DNA from: Candidatus Leptofilum proximum
Lineage (GTDB): Bacteria; Chloroflexota; Anaerolineae; Promineifilales; Promineifilaceae
Length of the DNA stretch: 64,000 bases
Direction of reading: 5' to 3'
Assembly: GCA_016710325.1 (NCBI GenBank)
Contig: JADJXK010000002.1
Span: 1,736,001-1,800,000 of the forward strand
Positions within the stretch are counted from its first letter, which is position 1. Each line of letters opens with the position of its first letter. The position numbers and the translations under genes were made by a program. The notes beneath the pieces are model-generated. The model was not told where the DNA came from and did no database searches. It worked only from the letters and a program-made list of their open reading frames with translations. Of this stretch, positions 17,642 to 26,247 are shown one piece after another.

Positions 17642-18535
17642 TTGCACAAGCGAAAAATTCGGATTATTGGCGTTCCCATGGATTTGGGGCAAAGCCGGCG
17701 CGGCGTGGACATGGGGCCGAGCGCGGCGCGGTATGCCGGACTCCAGGCCCGGCTGGAGCGGCTGGGGCACACCGTGTTTGATGAGGGCAACGTCCCGGTG
17801 CCCAATCCTGAGGAGGATGTAGCCCAGTCAGGCGCGCGGCGGTTGAAGACGGTAACGGCCGTTTGCCAGAACATCTACGACATCGCCCGGAAATGTGTGG
17901 CTGAAGAGGAGTTTGCCATCTTTTTAGGTGGCGACCACAGCATCAGCATCGGCTCCATTGCCGCCGCCTCACAGGACGAATCGTTAGGGGTGATCTGGGT
18001 CGATGCCCACGGTGACTTCAACACGCCACAAAGCTCGCCCAGCGGCAACATCCACGGGATGCCAGTGGCAACGTTAATTGGCGAAGGGCCGGAACCGCTG
18101 GTGAATGTGGGTACGCCCGGCGCCAAACTTAAACCCAGCCAGATTGTGCAGATTGGCATTCGTGACCTGGACGCGGTAGAACGGGAGCGATTGGGACGCA
18201 GCGGCATCAGCGTCTTTACCATGCGCCACTTGGACGAGATGGGCATGGCCAGCGTGGCCCGGCAGGCGATTGATCGCCTGCGCCACTTTTCACGGATTCA
18301 CGTGAGCCTGGACATGGACAGCCTGGACCCGGATGAAGCGCCTGGGGTGGGTACGGCCGTTCCTGGCGGCCTCAGCTATCGAGAAGCTCACTTGCTCATG
18401 GAGATCCTGGGCGACAGCGGCCGGGTACAGTCGATGGACATCGTGGAAATCAACCCCATCCTGGACACAATGAACCGTACGGCCGAATTGGCCGTGGAGC
18501 TGGCTGCATCATTGTTAGGACAGCGCATCTTGTAA
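17642..18535 (+). CDS. rocF: Arginase
   Basis: The manganese ligands are all visible: His in GGDHSISIG, Asp-His-Asp in DAHGDFNT, and the Asp pair in SLDMDSLDP. GNIHGMP and VPGGLSYRE are further family motifs. The 297-residue length is normal. The enzyme hydrolyses arginine to ornithine and urea in the cytoplasm. I use the TTG start at 17642 because GAGAGG lies just before it and the family begins with IRIIGVPMDLGQ. It follows the peptide-binding lipoprotein by about 200 bp, after a terminator, so it has its own transcription; the gap holds no promoter I can name. An IS-like element begins just after its stop codon. Confidence 0.93.
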   Translation: MHKRKIRIIGVPMDLGQSRRGVDMGPSAARYAGLQARLERLGHTVFDEGNVPVPNPEEDVAQSGARRLKTVTAVCQNIYDIARKCVAEEEFAIFLGGDHSISIGSIAAASQDESLGVIWVDAHGDFNTPQSSPSGNIHGMPVATLIGEGPEPLVNVGTPGAKLKPSQIVQIGIRDLDAVERERLGRSGISVFTMRHLDEMGMASVARQAIDRLRHFSRIHVSLDMDSLDPDEAPGVGTAVPGGLSYREAHLLMEILGDSGRVQSMDIVEINPILDTMNRTAELAVELAASLLGQRIL

Positions 18536-18580
18536 AAACCTCTACTTTCCGCTAAGTGAAATGTGACAAAAAAGAAAATT

Positions 18581-18636
18581 GGTGGCATGTTATTGGTTAA
18601 AACCTTCGACCAAAAAGGAAACCAGAACATGCCACC
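18581..18636 (+). promoter_or_regulatory. Hairpin covering the transposase start codon
   Basis: GGTGGCATGTT (18581-18591) and AACATGCCACC (18626-18636) form a perfect 11-bp stem with a 34-nt loop. The right arm contains the ATG at 18629 and the loop contains its AAGGAA ribosome binding site. Transcripts entering from outside would fold this way and hide the start, the known read-through protection used by IS10 and IS50. Confidence 0.65.
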
Positions 18637-19945
18637 AGTAACAGAACCAACAATGTCAGCTCTGATAGCAATTGTAACCAACTTGCCCATTGGCACCAAT
18701 CTCGCCATGCTCCATTTTTTGTGGATGTTGGTCAGCGGTTCCTTGCTAACGCATCGAGGTGCTTTATTTCCAGCCTTGCAATCAACCGGGATTGGCGAAG
18801 AGGCGGTGCGACGCGCCTGGGCTGCCTTGCGCAGTGGGGTGTGGCAAATCAGTGAACTGATCGTCGAGTGGGATAAATACATGCAAGCCCGTCAATGGCA
18901 ACCTTGTCGTTACGAAGGCTATTATGCGGTGGCCATTGACACAACCCCGTTCTGGCGGCCCAAACTGCAAGGGTTGGCTTCCAAGTATTATCACAGTGTG
19001 GCCGAGAAAGCGTTACCGGCGGTCATTTTGGGACTGATTGCACGGGTGGGGCAGGTGAAAGGCAAACGCATCGCTTTGCCCAGCCACATGGTGCGGGTGA
19101 ATCCGCAAGACCCTGGCGAAGCGGCGCTCAAGGAATCGTTGCTCAAGAAAGCGGCTCGTGTCCTGGATTTGCTGGAAATCCTGCTGGCCGACGCTGGCTT
19201 CAAGCTCAAAGATGTCCACCAGGCCAAAGTGGCCCGTTACCTGGTCCGCTTGGCCAAAAATGGCACGGCCCGCCGTAACTACATCGCCTACACCCCAGAG
19301 CAAAGAGGCGTCAAGCCATCTTACGGTCGCCGCGTCCGGCCACGGGTGCGAAGCTACAAGGGACGGGAAATCGCCGCGACCCCAGCCGATGCGACCGTCA
19401 CCTGGCAATTGGCAACAGGCGAGGCGATAACCGCTAACGTCTGGTATGACCTGGTGCGCCCTGACGTTCAACCCAGCCCAGAGGCCGACTTGTTTGATAT
19501 CTATGCCATCAGCGACCCCCGCTATAAGGACCCTCTTTTGGTGGGCACCAATGTCAAACTGCAAGCGCCGACGGTTCATGCCCTTTACACCGACCGCTGG
19601 CCGATTGAGCAATTGCCGCTGGCGGGCAAGCAAATGGTAGGGGCTCATCGCCAGTTTGTCTTTGCTCAGGAAACTTGTCAACGCTTACCAGAGTTGGTGC
19701 TCTTGGCCGGTTCCATTCTGACGGGATTGGCAGCCTTGCATCCAACCATCCCAACTGGGTTCTGGGATAGAAATCCCCAACCAACCCCAGGCCGCTTCCG
19801 TCGGGCTTTGGCCGGTCTGCCTTTTCCGCAAAGTTACCCTTTACCAGGGCGACTTCGCCAAAAACCAGCTGTCACGGACCATTTGCCCAAAGGAATTGCC
19901 GCCCACCGCAGACAAAAACAAACAGCGGTGGCTGTTTTGACTTAG
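18629..19945 (+). CDS. IS4 family-like DDE transposase
   Basis: The triad is visible: Asp in VAIDTTPFW, Asp in LADAGFKL, and Glu in YTDRWPIEQLPLAGK. The last block fits the IS4 Y-(2)-R-(3)-E-(6)-K signature exactly. With the ATG at 18629 the protein has 438 residues. This start has AAGGAA eight bases upstream; an in-frame GTG at 18563 lies inside the inner terminal repeat and is less likely. The gene is intact, so the element may be active. It catalyses cut-and-paste transposition of the surrounding IS. The C-terminal 60 residues are Pro/Arg-rich. Confidence 0.85.
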   Translation: MPPVTEPTMSALIAIVTNLPIGTNLAMLHFLWMLVSGSLLTHRGALFPALQSTGIGEEAVRRAWAALRSGVWQISELIVEWDKYMQARQWQPCRYEGYYAVAIDTTPFWRPKLQGLASKYYHSVAEKALPAVILGLIARVGQVKGKRIALPSHMVRVNPQDPGEAALKESLLKKAARVLDLLEILLADAGFKLKDVHQAKVARYLVRLAKNGTARRNYIAYTPEQRGVKPSYGRRVRPRVRSYKGREIAATPADATVTWQLATGEAITANVWYDLVRPDVQPSPEADLFDIYAISDPRYKDPLLVGTNVKLQAPTVHALYTDRWPIEQLPLAGKQMVGAHRQFVFAQETCQRLPELVLLAGSILTGLAALHPTIPTGFWDRNPQPTPGRFRRALAGLPFPQSYPLPGRLRQKPAVTDHLPKGIAAHRRQKQTAVAVLT

Positions 19946-20066
19946 CTTTTGGTCTTTTTTGTCACATTTTTAAGGTTCTGTCATTGGCAAAAGATTTGCC
20001 AACGAATTTTAATTTTTCAATGAAGTCTTTTTATGTTAATTCTTTAGCGGAAACTAGAGAAAACAG

Positions 20067-20132
20067 GAGATTAGAGATTAGAGATTGGAGATTAATAGCG
20101 AGTCCCAATCTCTAGTCTCCAATTCCCAATCT
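20067..20132. repeat. GAGATTA heptamer inverted repeat
   Basis: Left half: tandem GAGATTA/GAGATTG units. Right half: complementary CAATCTCTAGTCTCCAATTCCCAATCT. It lies directly after the IS right end and before the ABC exporter gene, whose ribosome binding site AAAGGAAAAT follows it. Confidence 0.75.
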
Positions 20133-20148
20133 TCCTAAAGGAAAATCT

Positions 20149-21987
20149 ATGGCAGCCGTCATGCGCGGTCTGGAAGCAGAAGCTTATGACCGCCAATACA
20201 GCGATAAACAACTTGTCCGGCGCATTTTGCACTACTTTCGCCCGCACCGGCGCAAAGTGATTATTGTCACCATCTGCATCTTCCTCATGGCGCTGGCGGG
20301 AGCGGCCCTGCCGCTGATTGTGGCCAACAGCGTTGGCGTGATGACCGATGGCGGTGATGACCGGCTGGTGCCTTTGCTCATCGGCGTGGTGTTTGTGACT
20401 GGCGTTGGCAACTGGGGACTGAACTGGGTACGCCGCCAGCTTACCTCTGAAGTGATTGCCGACGTGATTCTGGCCATGCGCCAGGATGCGTTTGCCTCCG
20501 CCGCCCGGCAAGATCTGTCGTTTTACGACGAGTTCAGCTCGGGGCGCATTGTCAGCCGCATCACCAGCGATACGCAGGAGTTTGGCGAGGTCATCGTGCT
20601 CAGCACCGATGTCATCAACCAGCTGGCCGTAGCGCTGATTTTGATCGTGACCTTGTTCACCATCGAGTGGCGCCTGACGCTGTTGGTGTTAGCGATGGCT
20701 CCTTTTGTGATGGTGGCGGCCCTGGCCTTCCGCAACCTGGCAAGGCAGGTAACGCAGCAAGGTTCGCGGGCCATGGGGGAGGTTAACAAAGCAATTCAAG
20801 AGGCGGTGACCGGTGTCCGAGTGGCAAAAAACTTTCGCCAGGAACAGGCCATCTACGACGAGTTTATGGCCGTAAACAAACAGGCGTACGGCATCAACGT
20901 GCGGCGCGGTTTTGTGATTGCCAATATTTTCCCCACGCTGAACATTTTGTCGGGCATTGGTACGGCCGTTCTCATCTATTTCGGCGGGCGCAGCGCGGTT
21001 GCTGGGGCCATCACCGTGGCGGCCTGGTATTTGTTTGTGGCCACGATTGATCGCTTCTGGTTTCCCGTCACCAACCTGTCCGCCTTTTGGAGCCAATTCC
21101 AGGCAGGCCTATCGGCGTCGGAGCGGGTGTTTGCGCTGATGGACGTGGCAACGGCCGTACGCCAGACCGGCAGCGTGGAGCCGCAAAATTTACGCGGCGA
21201 AATTGCCTTTGACCACGTCTCTTTCCGCTACTCTGAGCAAGAACAGGTGCTGGACGACTTTTCGCTGCACATCGCGCCGGGCGAAAGCATCGCCCTGGTG
21301 GGCCACACCGGCGCGGGCAAGTCGAGCATTATCAAGCTCATCGCCCGCTACTACGAGTTCCAGGAAGGCCAGATTTGCATCGATGAGCAGGACATTCGCA
21401 GCTTTGATCTGACGGCGTTTCGACGGCAGATTGGCATTGTGTCTCAGGTGCCCTTTTTGTTTGATGGGACGGTAGCGGAGAATATTCGATACGGCCGTCC
21501 CGAGGCCACCGATACCGAAATCGAGGCAATGGCCCGCCGCATTGGCGAGGGGGAATGGCTGGAGACGCTGCCGAATGGCCTGGACAGCGAAGTGGGCGAG
21601 CGCGGCAGCCGTCTTTCCATGGGGCAGCGCCAGCTGGTAGCCCTGACACGGGTGTTGGTGCAGTCGCCGCGCATTTTTGTGCTGGATGAGGCCACGGCCA
21701 GCGTAGACCCCTTCACCGAATCCCAAATTCAGCAGGCGCTGAACCTGATCATGGCCAACAGCACGGCGATCATCATTGCCCACCGGCTCTCCACGGTGCG
21801 GGCCGCCGACCGCATTATCGTGCTGCAAAAAGGGCGCATCATCGAAGAAGGCAGCCACGACAGCCTGATGGAACAGGGCGGTCATTACGCGGAGCTGTAC
21901 GACACGTACTTCCGGCACCAGTCACCCCGGTACAGTGAAACCGTGTCCAGCTGGCGGAAGGAAGCAACGAGGGGCCGTAAGCGGTGA
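20149..21987 (+). CDS. ABC exporter, fused permease and ATPase (MsbA/LmrA-like)
   Basis: Residues 1-320 hold six membrane helices with the type-IV exporter coupling region. Residues about 345-600 hold the ATPase: Walker A GHTGAGKSS, Q-loop GIVSQVPFLF, signature LSMGQRQ (Met replaces the usual first Gly of LSGGQ), Walker B IFVLDEATASVD and switch His in IIAHRLS. It should export a lipid or hydrophobic drug as a homodimer. The substrate is not predictable. ATG with AAAGGA upstream. No transporter partner is encoded alongside. Tandem repeats bracket the gene on both sides (20067-20132 and 21981-22070). Confidence 0.9.
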   Translation: MAAVMRGLEAEAYDRQYSDKQLVRRILHYFRPHRRKVIIVTICIFLMALAGAALPLIVANSVGVMTDGGDDRLVPLLIGVVFVTGVGNWGLNWVRRQLTSEVIADVILAMRQDAFASAARQDLSFYDEFSSGRIVSRITSDTQEFGEVIVLSTDVINQLAVALILIVTLFTIEWRLTLLVLAMAPFVMVAALAFRNLARQVTQQGSRAMGEVNKAIQEAVTGVRVAKNFRQEQAIYDEFMAVNKQAYGINVRRGFVIANIFPTLNILSGIGTAVLIYFGGRSAVAGAITVAAWYLFVATIDRFWFPVTNLSAFWSQFQAGLSASERVFALMDVATAVRQTGSVEPQNLRGEIAFDHVSFRYSEQEQVLDDFSLHIAPGESIALVGHTGAGKSSIIKLIARYYEFQEGQICIDEQDIRSFDLTAFRRQIGIVSQVPFLFDGTVAENIRYGRPEATDTEIEAMARRIGEGEWLETLPNGLDSEVGERGSRLSMGQRQLVALTRVLVQSPRIFVLDEATASVDPFTESQIQQALNLIMANSTAIIIAHRLSTVRAADRIIVLQKGRIIEEGSHDSLMEQGGHYAELYDTYFRHQSPRYSETVSSWRKEATRGRKR

Positions 21988-22070
21988 ACGGTGAACGGTG
22001 AACGGTGAACGGTAAGCGGAAAACCACTCACCCTTTCACCCCTTCACCCCTTCACCTTGTCACCCCGTCA
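21981..22070. repeat. GTGAACG heptamer repeat with facing TTCACC units
   Basis: Four tandem GTGAACG units plus GTAAGCG (21984-22018) face CTTTCACC/CCTTCACC units (22028-22066), which are imperfect complements. It spans the convergent junction of the ABC exporter gene and the SH3b gene and touches both stop codons. Confidence 0.75.
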
Positions 22071-22730
22071 CGATTCAGGGGGAACGAGGAAATCGGCGGC
22101 GACCCAGCCTACAAGCCCGGTTTCGGTTTGCACCTGCTGCCAGAGCAAGCCATCGGCCGTTTCCTGGCCATCGAGCAAAATGACGACAGTGCCATCGGGC
22201 AGCCATTCCAGCTGTTCGCCGCTGGTGCTGGGCGCGGCGCGCAGCCAAACGCCTACGCCGCTGCTGACGACGGCCGTATCGGCCGCTGGCTCTGGGGTGT
22301 TGCTGGGAACGGCCGTTGGCGCATCCGTTTCAGTGGCGGGTGTCGTGGGCAGCGGTGAAGGCTCTACCGGCGCTGCGTCGACGGTGGGGGTGCTCACTTG
22401 AACATCAGGCAGATCGACTGGAGTAAGCGTCGGCAGGGCGGTGGGGCTGGCGGTGGCTTCGAGCAGCACCGGTTCGGTGGGGGAGATGAGCGGCGTCACC
22501 GGGCGCGGCGTCAGGCCAAACGCGCCTAAAAAGATGAGGGCCACCACAATGGCCGCCAGGGCACGGACCAAATCGATCTGCACAGCCTGGCGCGCCTGCT
22601 GGCGGCCCACGTTGTAAGCATATTCGGTCGGTTGTCCGCGACGGACCACAGCCCGTCCCCCGAAAAATAACGCTGCCAAAACGGCCAACGCAGCCACTCC
22701 GGCAAAGACAATGTTCAATACGGCCGTCAC
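22068..22730 (-). CDS. Membrane-anchored SH3b domain protein
   Basis: Two hydrophobic helices (residues about 5-25 and 55-73) precede a Pro/Thr/Ser-rich linker (80-145) and a C-terminal bacterial SH3 domain (about 150-216: VWLRAAPSTSGEQLEWLPDG, then GLVGWVAADFL). Such domains bind peptidoglycan or other wall polymers. The likely site is the outer face of the membrane. The start is GTG in AGGAGGCAGTGTG. The start codon runs straight into an ACGGCCGT copy, giving the N-terminus M-T-A-V. No enzymatic domain is visible. It lies downstream of the methylase-MazG gene on the same strand, with a 111-bp gap. Confidence 0.75.
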   Translation of the reverse strand: MTAVLNIVFAGVAALAVLAALFFGGRAVVRRGQPTEYAYNVGRQQARQAVQIDLVRALAAIVVALIFLGAFGLTPRPVTPLISPTEPVLLEATASPTALPTLTPVDLPDVQVSTPTVDAAPVEPSPLPTTPATETDAPTAVPSNTPEPAADTAVVSSGVGVWLRAAPSTSGEQLEWLPDGTVVILLDGQETADGLLWQQVQTETGLVGWVAADFLVPPES

Positions 22731-22841
22731 ACTGCCTCCTTCCCGTACGTCAAGTTAACCCCTACTTTAACCAACCCAGGACCGTTTGGCAAGATAACGC
22801 GCGGCAGTCGCACACTCTCCGAGCCCTTGTCGTGGGGGCGC

Positions 22842-24284
22842 TTATGTGTCTGGGTACTGCTTTACTTCCTGCCACAGCGCTTCCAGGCTGTCCAAATCCA
22901 TTTCAGACAGGGTTAACTGGCGCACCTCGGCCAGTTTCTCCAGCGCCCTGAAACGACGGCTAAACTTGGCATTGGCCTCGCGCAGGGCCGATTCGGCGTC
23001 GATGTCCAGCCACTTGGCCAGGTTCACGGTGACAAACAGCAAATCGCCCAATTCTTCGGCTTGATGTTGGGGAGAAACGGCCGTTTGCAGCTCCGCCACC
23101 TCCTCATGCAGCTTCTCGTATACGCCGTCAATGCTGGGCCAATCGAAGCCCACTTTTTGCACCCGGTCTTGCAGTTTCTGCGAGTAAGCCAGGGCGGGCA
23201 GCGCCTGCGGAATGTGGTCCACCAACGACTCTGACCGGTCCGCCTTTTCCTGCGCCTTGAGCATCTCCCAGTTGGCCACCACCTCGGCGCTGTCGCTCAC
23301 CTGCCAGTCCCCCCACACGTGCGGATGGCGGTACTTCAGCTTGGCGTCGATGGCGGCAATCACCTCGGCCAGGCGGAACTCTTCGGCTTCGCTGGCCATC
23401 TGGGCTTGCATCACCAGGTGGTAGAGCACGTCACCCAGCTCTTCGCGCAGGCCATCCATGTCATCTTCGTCCAGAGCCACCAGCACTTCGCTGGCCTCTT
23501 CCAGGAAGCCGCTGCGCAGGCTTTGCGGCGTCTGCTCCTGGTCCCAAGGGCACCCTTCCGGGCTGCGCAGGATGGCCACCGTTTCCGCCAGGGCGTTGAG
23601 GGTCGATGGCGTCGGCAGCGGCGGCACAAACAGGCTGGTGAGGTGGCTCACCTGGTCGCTGCGATCAATGGCGTACAGCGGCACCTGCTCGATGCGCTGG
23701 TCATCGTCCCCGGCCTGGTGAATGAGGGTAACGGGATGTTCGTCGGGGTAAACGGCCGTCAGCACCAATTTCAACTCGCTCGCCAGCATGCGGCTGTACA
23801 CCTGCCCCAGCAGCAGCGGAAAGTCGGGGTTCACGGGCGGGTAGTGGTACTGGGCCACCTCAATGGCATCGAAGATTTGCACGCCATCCATGCCGTCCTG
23901 GTGAACGGCCGTTAAGCAAGGCTCTACAAAGCTCAACCCGGCCACCACCTCTACCGGCACACCGGCCGCCTGCGCCTGGGTCACCAGCCGCGTCACCGTG
24001 GATTCACCCACAAACGGGTGCCCTGGCACGGCATAAATGACTGGTTCGCGCCGTGCCAGTTCCAGCAGCTGGGCCACAATCGTCTCGTACACACTCTCGA
24101 AGCTGTCGGCAGTGTCGTAGACGTGGTCAAAGCTGTGGCGCGTGACGCTGGCAGGCAGGTCGGCCACGGCGGGATGGCGCTCGGTGCGCAGGTAGACCAC
24201 GTCGGCCTGGCTCAGCACTTCCCAGGCAGCCCTGGTGAGGAAACGGCCGTTGCCCGGCCCCAAACCCACAATCGTAATTCCCAT
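22842..24284 (-). CDS. mazG: Tetrapyrrole methylase-like / MazG NTP pyrophosphohydrolase fusion (YabN-like)
   Basis: Residues 1-215 form a SAM-dependent tetrapyrrole methylase fold with VGLGPGNGRFLT at the start and AVPGHPFVGESTV. The rest carries MazG: SPEGCPWDQEQTPQSL, then EEASEVLVALDEDD and EELGDVLYHLVMQ, the E-x-x-E and E-x-x-D metal ligands, with a second weaker MazG half. It should hydrolyse non-canonical or surplus NTPs to NMP and pyrophosphate. The methylase half in YabN homologues has no known substrate. Length 480 is usual for the fusion. The ATG follows a terminator zone that separates it from rpsI. Confidence 0.88.
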   Translation of the reverse strand: MGITIVGLGPGNGRFLTRAAWEVLSQADVVYLRTERHPAVADLPASVTRHSFDHVYDTADSFESVYETIVAQLLELARREPVIYAVPGHPFVGESTVTRLVTQAQAAGVPVEVVAGLSFVEPCLTAVHQDGMDGVQIFDAIEVAQYHYPPVNPDFPLLLGQVYSRMLASELKLVLTAVYPDEHPVTLIHQAGDDDQRIEQVPLYAIDRSDQVSHLTSLFVPPLPTPSTLNALAETVAILRSPEGCPWDQEQTPQSLRSGFLEEASEVLVALDEDDMDGLREELGDVLYHLVMQAQMASEAEEFRLAEVIAAIDAKLKYRHPHVWGDWQVSDSAEVVANWEMLKAQEKADRSESLVDHIPQALPALAYSQKLQDRVQKVGFDWPSIDGVYEKLHEEVAELQTAVSPQHQAEELGDLLFVTVNLAKWLDIDAESALREANAKFSRRFRALEKLAEVRQLTLSEMDLDSLEALWQEVKQYPDT

Positions 24285-24301
24285 CTTTGCCTCTTATTCT
24301 A

Positions 24302-24332
24302 TTTTCCCGGAAACTCAAAGTTTCCGGGAAAA
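24302..24332. terminator. Perfect 14-bp hairpin
   Basis: TTTTCCCGGAAACT, a 3-nt loop, and the exact complement. The A/T ends give a U-tract in both directions. It is the second of two terminators past rpsI on the minus strand. Confidence 0.75.
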
Positions 24333-24346
24333 TCTTCAGGTAAAGC

Positions 24347-24376
24347 AAAAAGACGAGAGGAAACTCTCGCCTTTTT
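24347..24376. terminator. Intrinsic terminator of the ribosomal supercluster
   Basis: CGAGAG-GAAA-CTCTCG hairpin with AAAAAG before and CCTTTTT after, so it works in either direction. On the minus strand it ends the long transcript that finishes with rpsI. Confidence 0.75.
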
Positions 24377-24402
24377 AAATGATCTATTTGTCAGCCACAA
24401 CT

Positions 24403-24561
24403 AGTGTTCCGCCAAACAAATAATGACGGATACAACTTCAAAGCGGAACACTTAAACTGAAGCAATTTGCCCAAATGCTATTCGTCAAAAGATGTTTGCT
24501 TCAGTACTAGTATTGCGCGATGTTACTACTTTTCCACGTCCCAGACATGCCACGCAATACT
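24403..24561. repeat. Three tandem hairpins with 53-bp period in the rpsI 3' region
   Basis: Stem pairs are AGTGTTCCGC (24403-24412 with 24443-24452), ACTGAAGCAA (24456-24465 with 24496-24505) and AGTATTGCG (24509-24517 with 24553-24561). The units begin exactly 53 bp apart, with stems of 10, 10 and 9 bp and loops of 30, 30 and 35 nt, yet the stem sequences differ. The loop segments 24424-24432 and 24479-24487 are complementary except for one G-U pair on the plus strand. No coding frame is evident. Confidence 0.6.
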
Positions 24562-24576
24562 TTAAAACCAAACGAA

Positions 24577-24987
24577 TTAACGCTTGGTATAAGTTGGCGC
24601 TTTACGGGCACGCTTGAGACCTGGCTTTTTGCGTTCCTTAATGCGCGCGTCGCGGGTCAGATGCCCACCGGCACGCAAAGAGCCGCGCAGGTTCTCGTCG
24701 TACTCCACCAGGGCGCGGGCCAGTCCCAGACGCACGGCGCCTGTCTGGCCGGTAACACCACCGCCATCGATGTGTACACTCACGTCCATCTTGCCCATGA
24801 GTTCGGTATCGGCCAGCGGGCCGGTCAGGGTGAGGAAATCACCAAAGCGCGGGAAGTACTCTTTTACATCCTTGCCATTGACGACAAAGTTACCCGTCGC
24901 ATCGCCATCAGGATAGATACGAACCCGAGCAGAGGCACGTTTACGGCGGCCAATTCCTTCGTAATACCGTCTTGTTTCTTCTGCCAT
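24577..24987 (-). CDS. rpsI: 30S ribosomal protein S9
   Basis: EGIGRRKRASARVRIYPDGD at the N-terminus and the basic tail GLKRARKAPTYTKR, which reaches the P-site tRNA, identify S9. Length 136 is normal. It follows rplM by 14 bp, the usual L13-S9 pair, and is the last gene of the supercluster; two terminators lie beyond. ATG start with GGAGAG upstream. Confidence 0.97.
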   Translation of the reverse strand: MAEETRRYYEGIGRRKRASARVRIYPDGDATGNFVVNGKDVKEYFPRFGDFLTLTGPLADTELMGKMDVSVHIDGGGVTGQTGAVRLGLARALVEYDENLRGSLRAGGHLTRDARIKERKKPGLKRARKAPTYTKR

Positions 24988-25001
24988 CTTAACTTACTCT
25001 C

Positions 25002-25430
25002 CTACAGTTCCAGCGGAACAGGCTGCTGTGCCTGGTGCGGGTGCTCTTCACCCGCGTAAACTTTCAGCTTTTTAAACACTTTGCGACCCAGCTTATTTTT
25101 GGGCAGCATCCCGCGAACGGCCGCTTCAATCGGCCGTGTCGGGAACTTCTCCAGCTGCTCACGCAGGCTGATTTCGGTCAGGCCACCGGGATAACCCGAG
25201 TGCCGGTAATACATTTTTTGATCCATGCGACGACCCGTTACATGAATTTTTTCTGCGTTGATCACAATCACATAGTCGCCACAGTCAACCGAAGGGGAAA
25301 ATCCGGGCTTGTGTTTGCCGCGCAAAATGGAAGCCACCCGGGTCGCCAAACGACCCAAAGTTTGCCCCTGGGCATCCACAACCACCCACTGGCGTTCCAC
25401 CTCAGCTGGTTTTGTGATGTACGTTTTCAT
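25002..25430 (-). CDS. rplM: 50S ribosomal protein L13
   Basis: WVVVDAQGQTLGRLATRVAS and the GMLPKNKLGRKVFKKLKVYAGEEHPH block near the C-terminus are diagnostic of L13, an early assembly protein of the large subunit. Length 142 is normal. It precedes rpsI and follows truA by 31 bp on the same strand, in the common truA-rplM-rpsI order. Confidence 0.97.
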   Translation of the reverse strand: MKTYITKPAEVERQWVVVDAQGQTLGRLATRVASILRGKHKPGFSPSVDCGDYVIVINAEKIHVTGRRMDQKMYYRHSGYPGGLTEISLREQLEKFPTRPIEAAVRGMLPKNKLGRKVFKKLKVYAGEEHPHQAQQPVPLEL

Positions 25431-25461
25431 GCCGCTTTCTCCTAAACGTAAACCTTTTGGT

Positions 25462-26244
25462 CTAAACGCTTTCCAACAACTTTGTGGTTTCGGTAGACCA
25501 GTTCAGGTTCTCATATGTTATTGAAACAAGATGAAGACCTTGTGACGGAGCAACGGTACCGCAAGCGTCGCGGTTTTGGGCGTTGAATGCCTTCACAAAC
25601 TCTTCAATAGTCCAGGTTCCCTCGCCTACCAGCTTCAAGCTGCCCACAATGCTGCGCACCATGCGATACAAAAAAGCATTGGCCTCAATCCGAAAGGTTA
25701 ACATCTCAGCTGAACGTGTCCAGTTAGCCACATAAACCTCCCGCACAAAGTTGTTGCCCTGTGGCGGTTGGCCAAACGTAGCAAAGTTATGCGATCCTAC
25801 CAGCGCTTGCGCCGCCAGGTTCATGCTTTGTTCGTCCAGCTTTTTGTGCACATGCCAGCTAAAACGGCGCTTTAAGGGCAGCCGTACCGGACCGTCGTGA
25901 ATGTAATATTCATAAGCCCGGCGCTGGGCATCGTACCGTGGGTGAAAGGCTGAGGGTACCTGTTTCAGTTGTAAAATTGCAATATCTTCGGGCAGATTGG
26001 CGTTGAGCGCTCTTTGTAAAACCTCGCTGCCGTGCTGCCACTCTAAAGTAAAGGAAATGACCTGCCCAATTGCATGAACACCACTGTCTGTTCGTCCTGA
26101 GCCGAGCAACGTAACGGGTTGGCGGGCTAGCTGGCTCAGAACATCTTCAATCGTGCTCTGTATGGTTGGCTGGCTTTCAATTTGTCGCTGAAAGCCATAG
26201 TACTCTGTGCCGTCGTAGGCAATCAGAGCCGCAAAATGGGGCAA
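25462..26244 (-). CDS. truA: tRNA pseudouridine(38-40) synthase
   Basis: LLGSGRTDSGVHAIGQV contains the catalytic Asp of the TruA motif R-T-D-x-G-V-H-A. ALIAYDGTEYYGFQRQ at the N-terminus and FLYRMVRSIVG near residue 200 are further family blocks. It modifies U38-40 of the anticodon arm. The start is TTG at 26244 (LPHFAALIAYDG, initiator read as Met) with AGAGGAG upstream. It lies three bases after the rplQ stop, so the two are co-transcribed. Confidence 0.95.
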   Translation of the reverse strand: MPHFAALIAYDGTEYYGFQRQIESQPTIQSTIEDVLSQLARQPVTLLGSGRTDSGVHAIGQVISFTLEWQHGSEVLQRALNANLPEDIAILQLKQVPSAFHPRYDAQRRAYEYYIHDGPVRLPLKRRFSWHVHKKLDEQSMNLAAQALVGSHNFATFGQPPQGNNFVREVYVANWTRSAEMLTFRIEANAFLYRMVRSIVGSLKLVGEGTWTIEEFVKAFNAQNRDACGTVAPSQGLHLVSITYENLNWSTETTKLLESV

Positions 26245-26247
26245 GCA

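Larger units (their letters stand above)
18540..20059 (+). mobile_element. IS4-type insertion sequence, about 1.52 kb
   Basis: Outer ends CTCTA(C/G)TTTCCGCTAA are inverted copies with 15 of 16 matches (18540-18555 and 20044-20059). An inner perfect 17-bp inverted pair, AAATGTGACAAAAAAGA, lies at 18559-18575 and 19953-19969. AAAAC directly flanks both outer ends (18535-18539 and 20060-20064) and may be a 5-bp target duplication, but it is low complexity. It contains one intact DDE transposase gene and no ACGGCCGT, unlike most of the surrounding DNA. The right end also holds a TTGGCAAA hairpin (19984-20002). Exact ends are uncertain; the inner pair could be the true termini. Confidence 0.75.

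Noticed and set aside
24403..24561. attC-like integron sites for the three hairpins
   Set aside because: No conserved RYYYAAC/GTTRRRY ends are present, no cassettes lie between the hairpins and there is no integrase.
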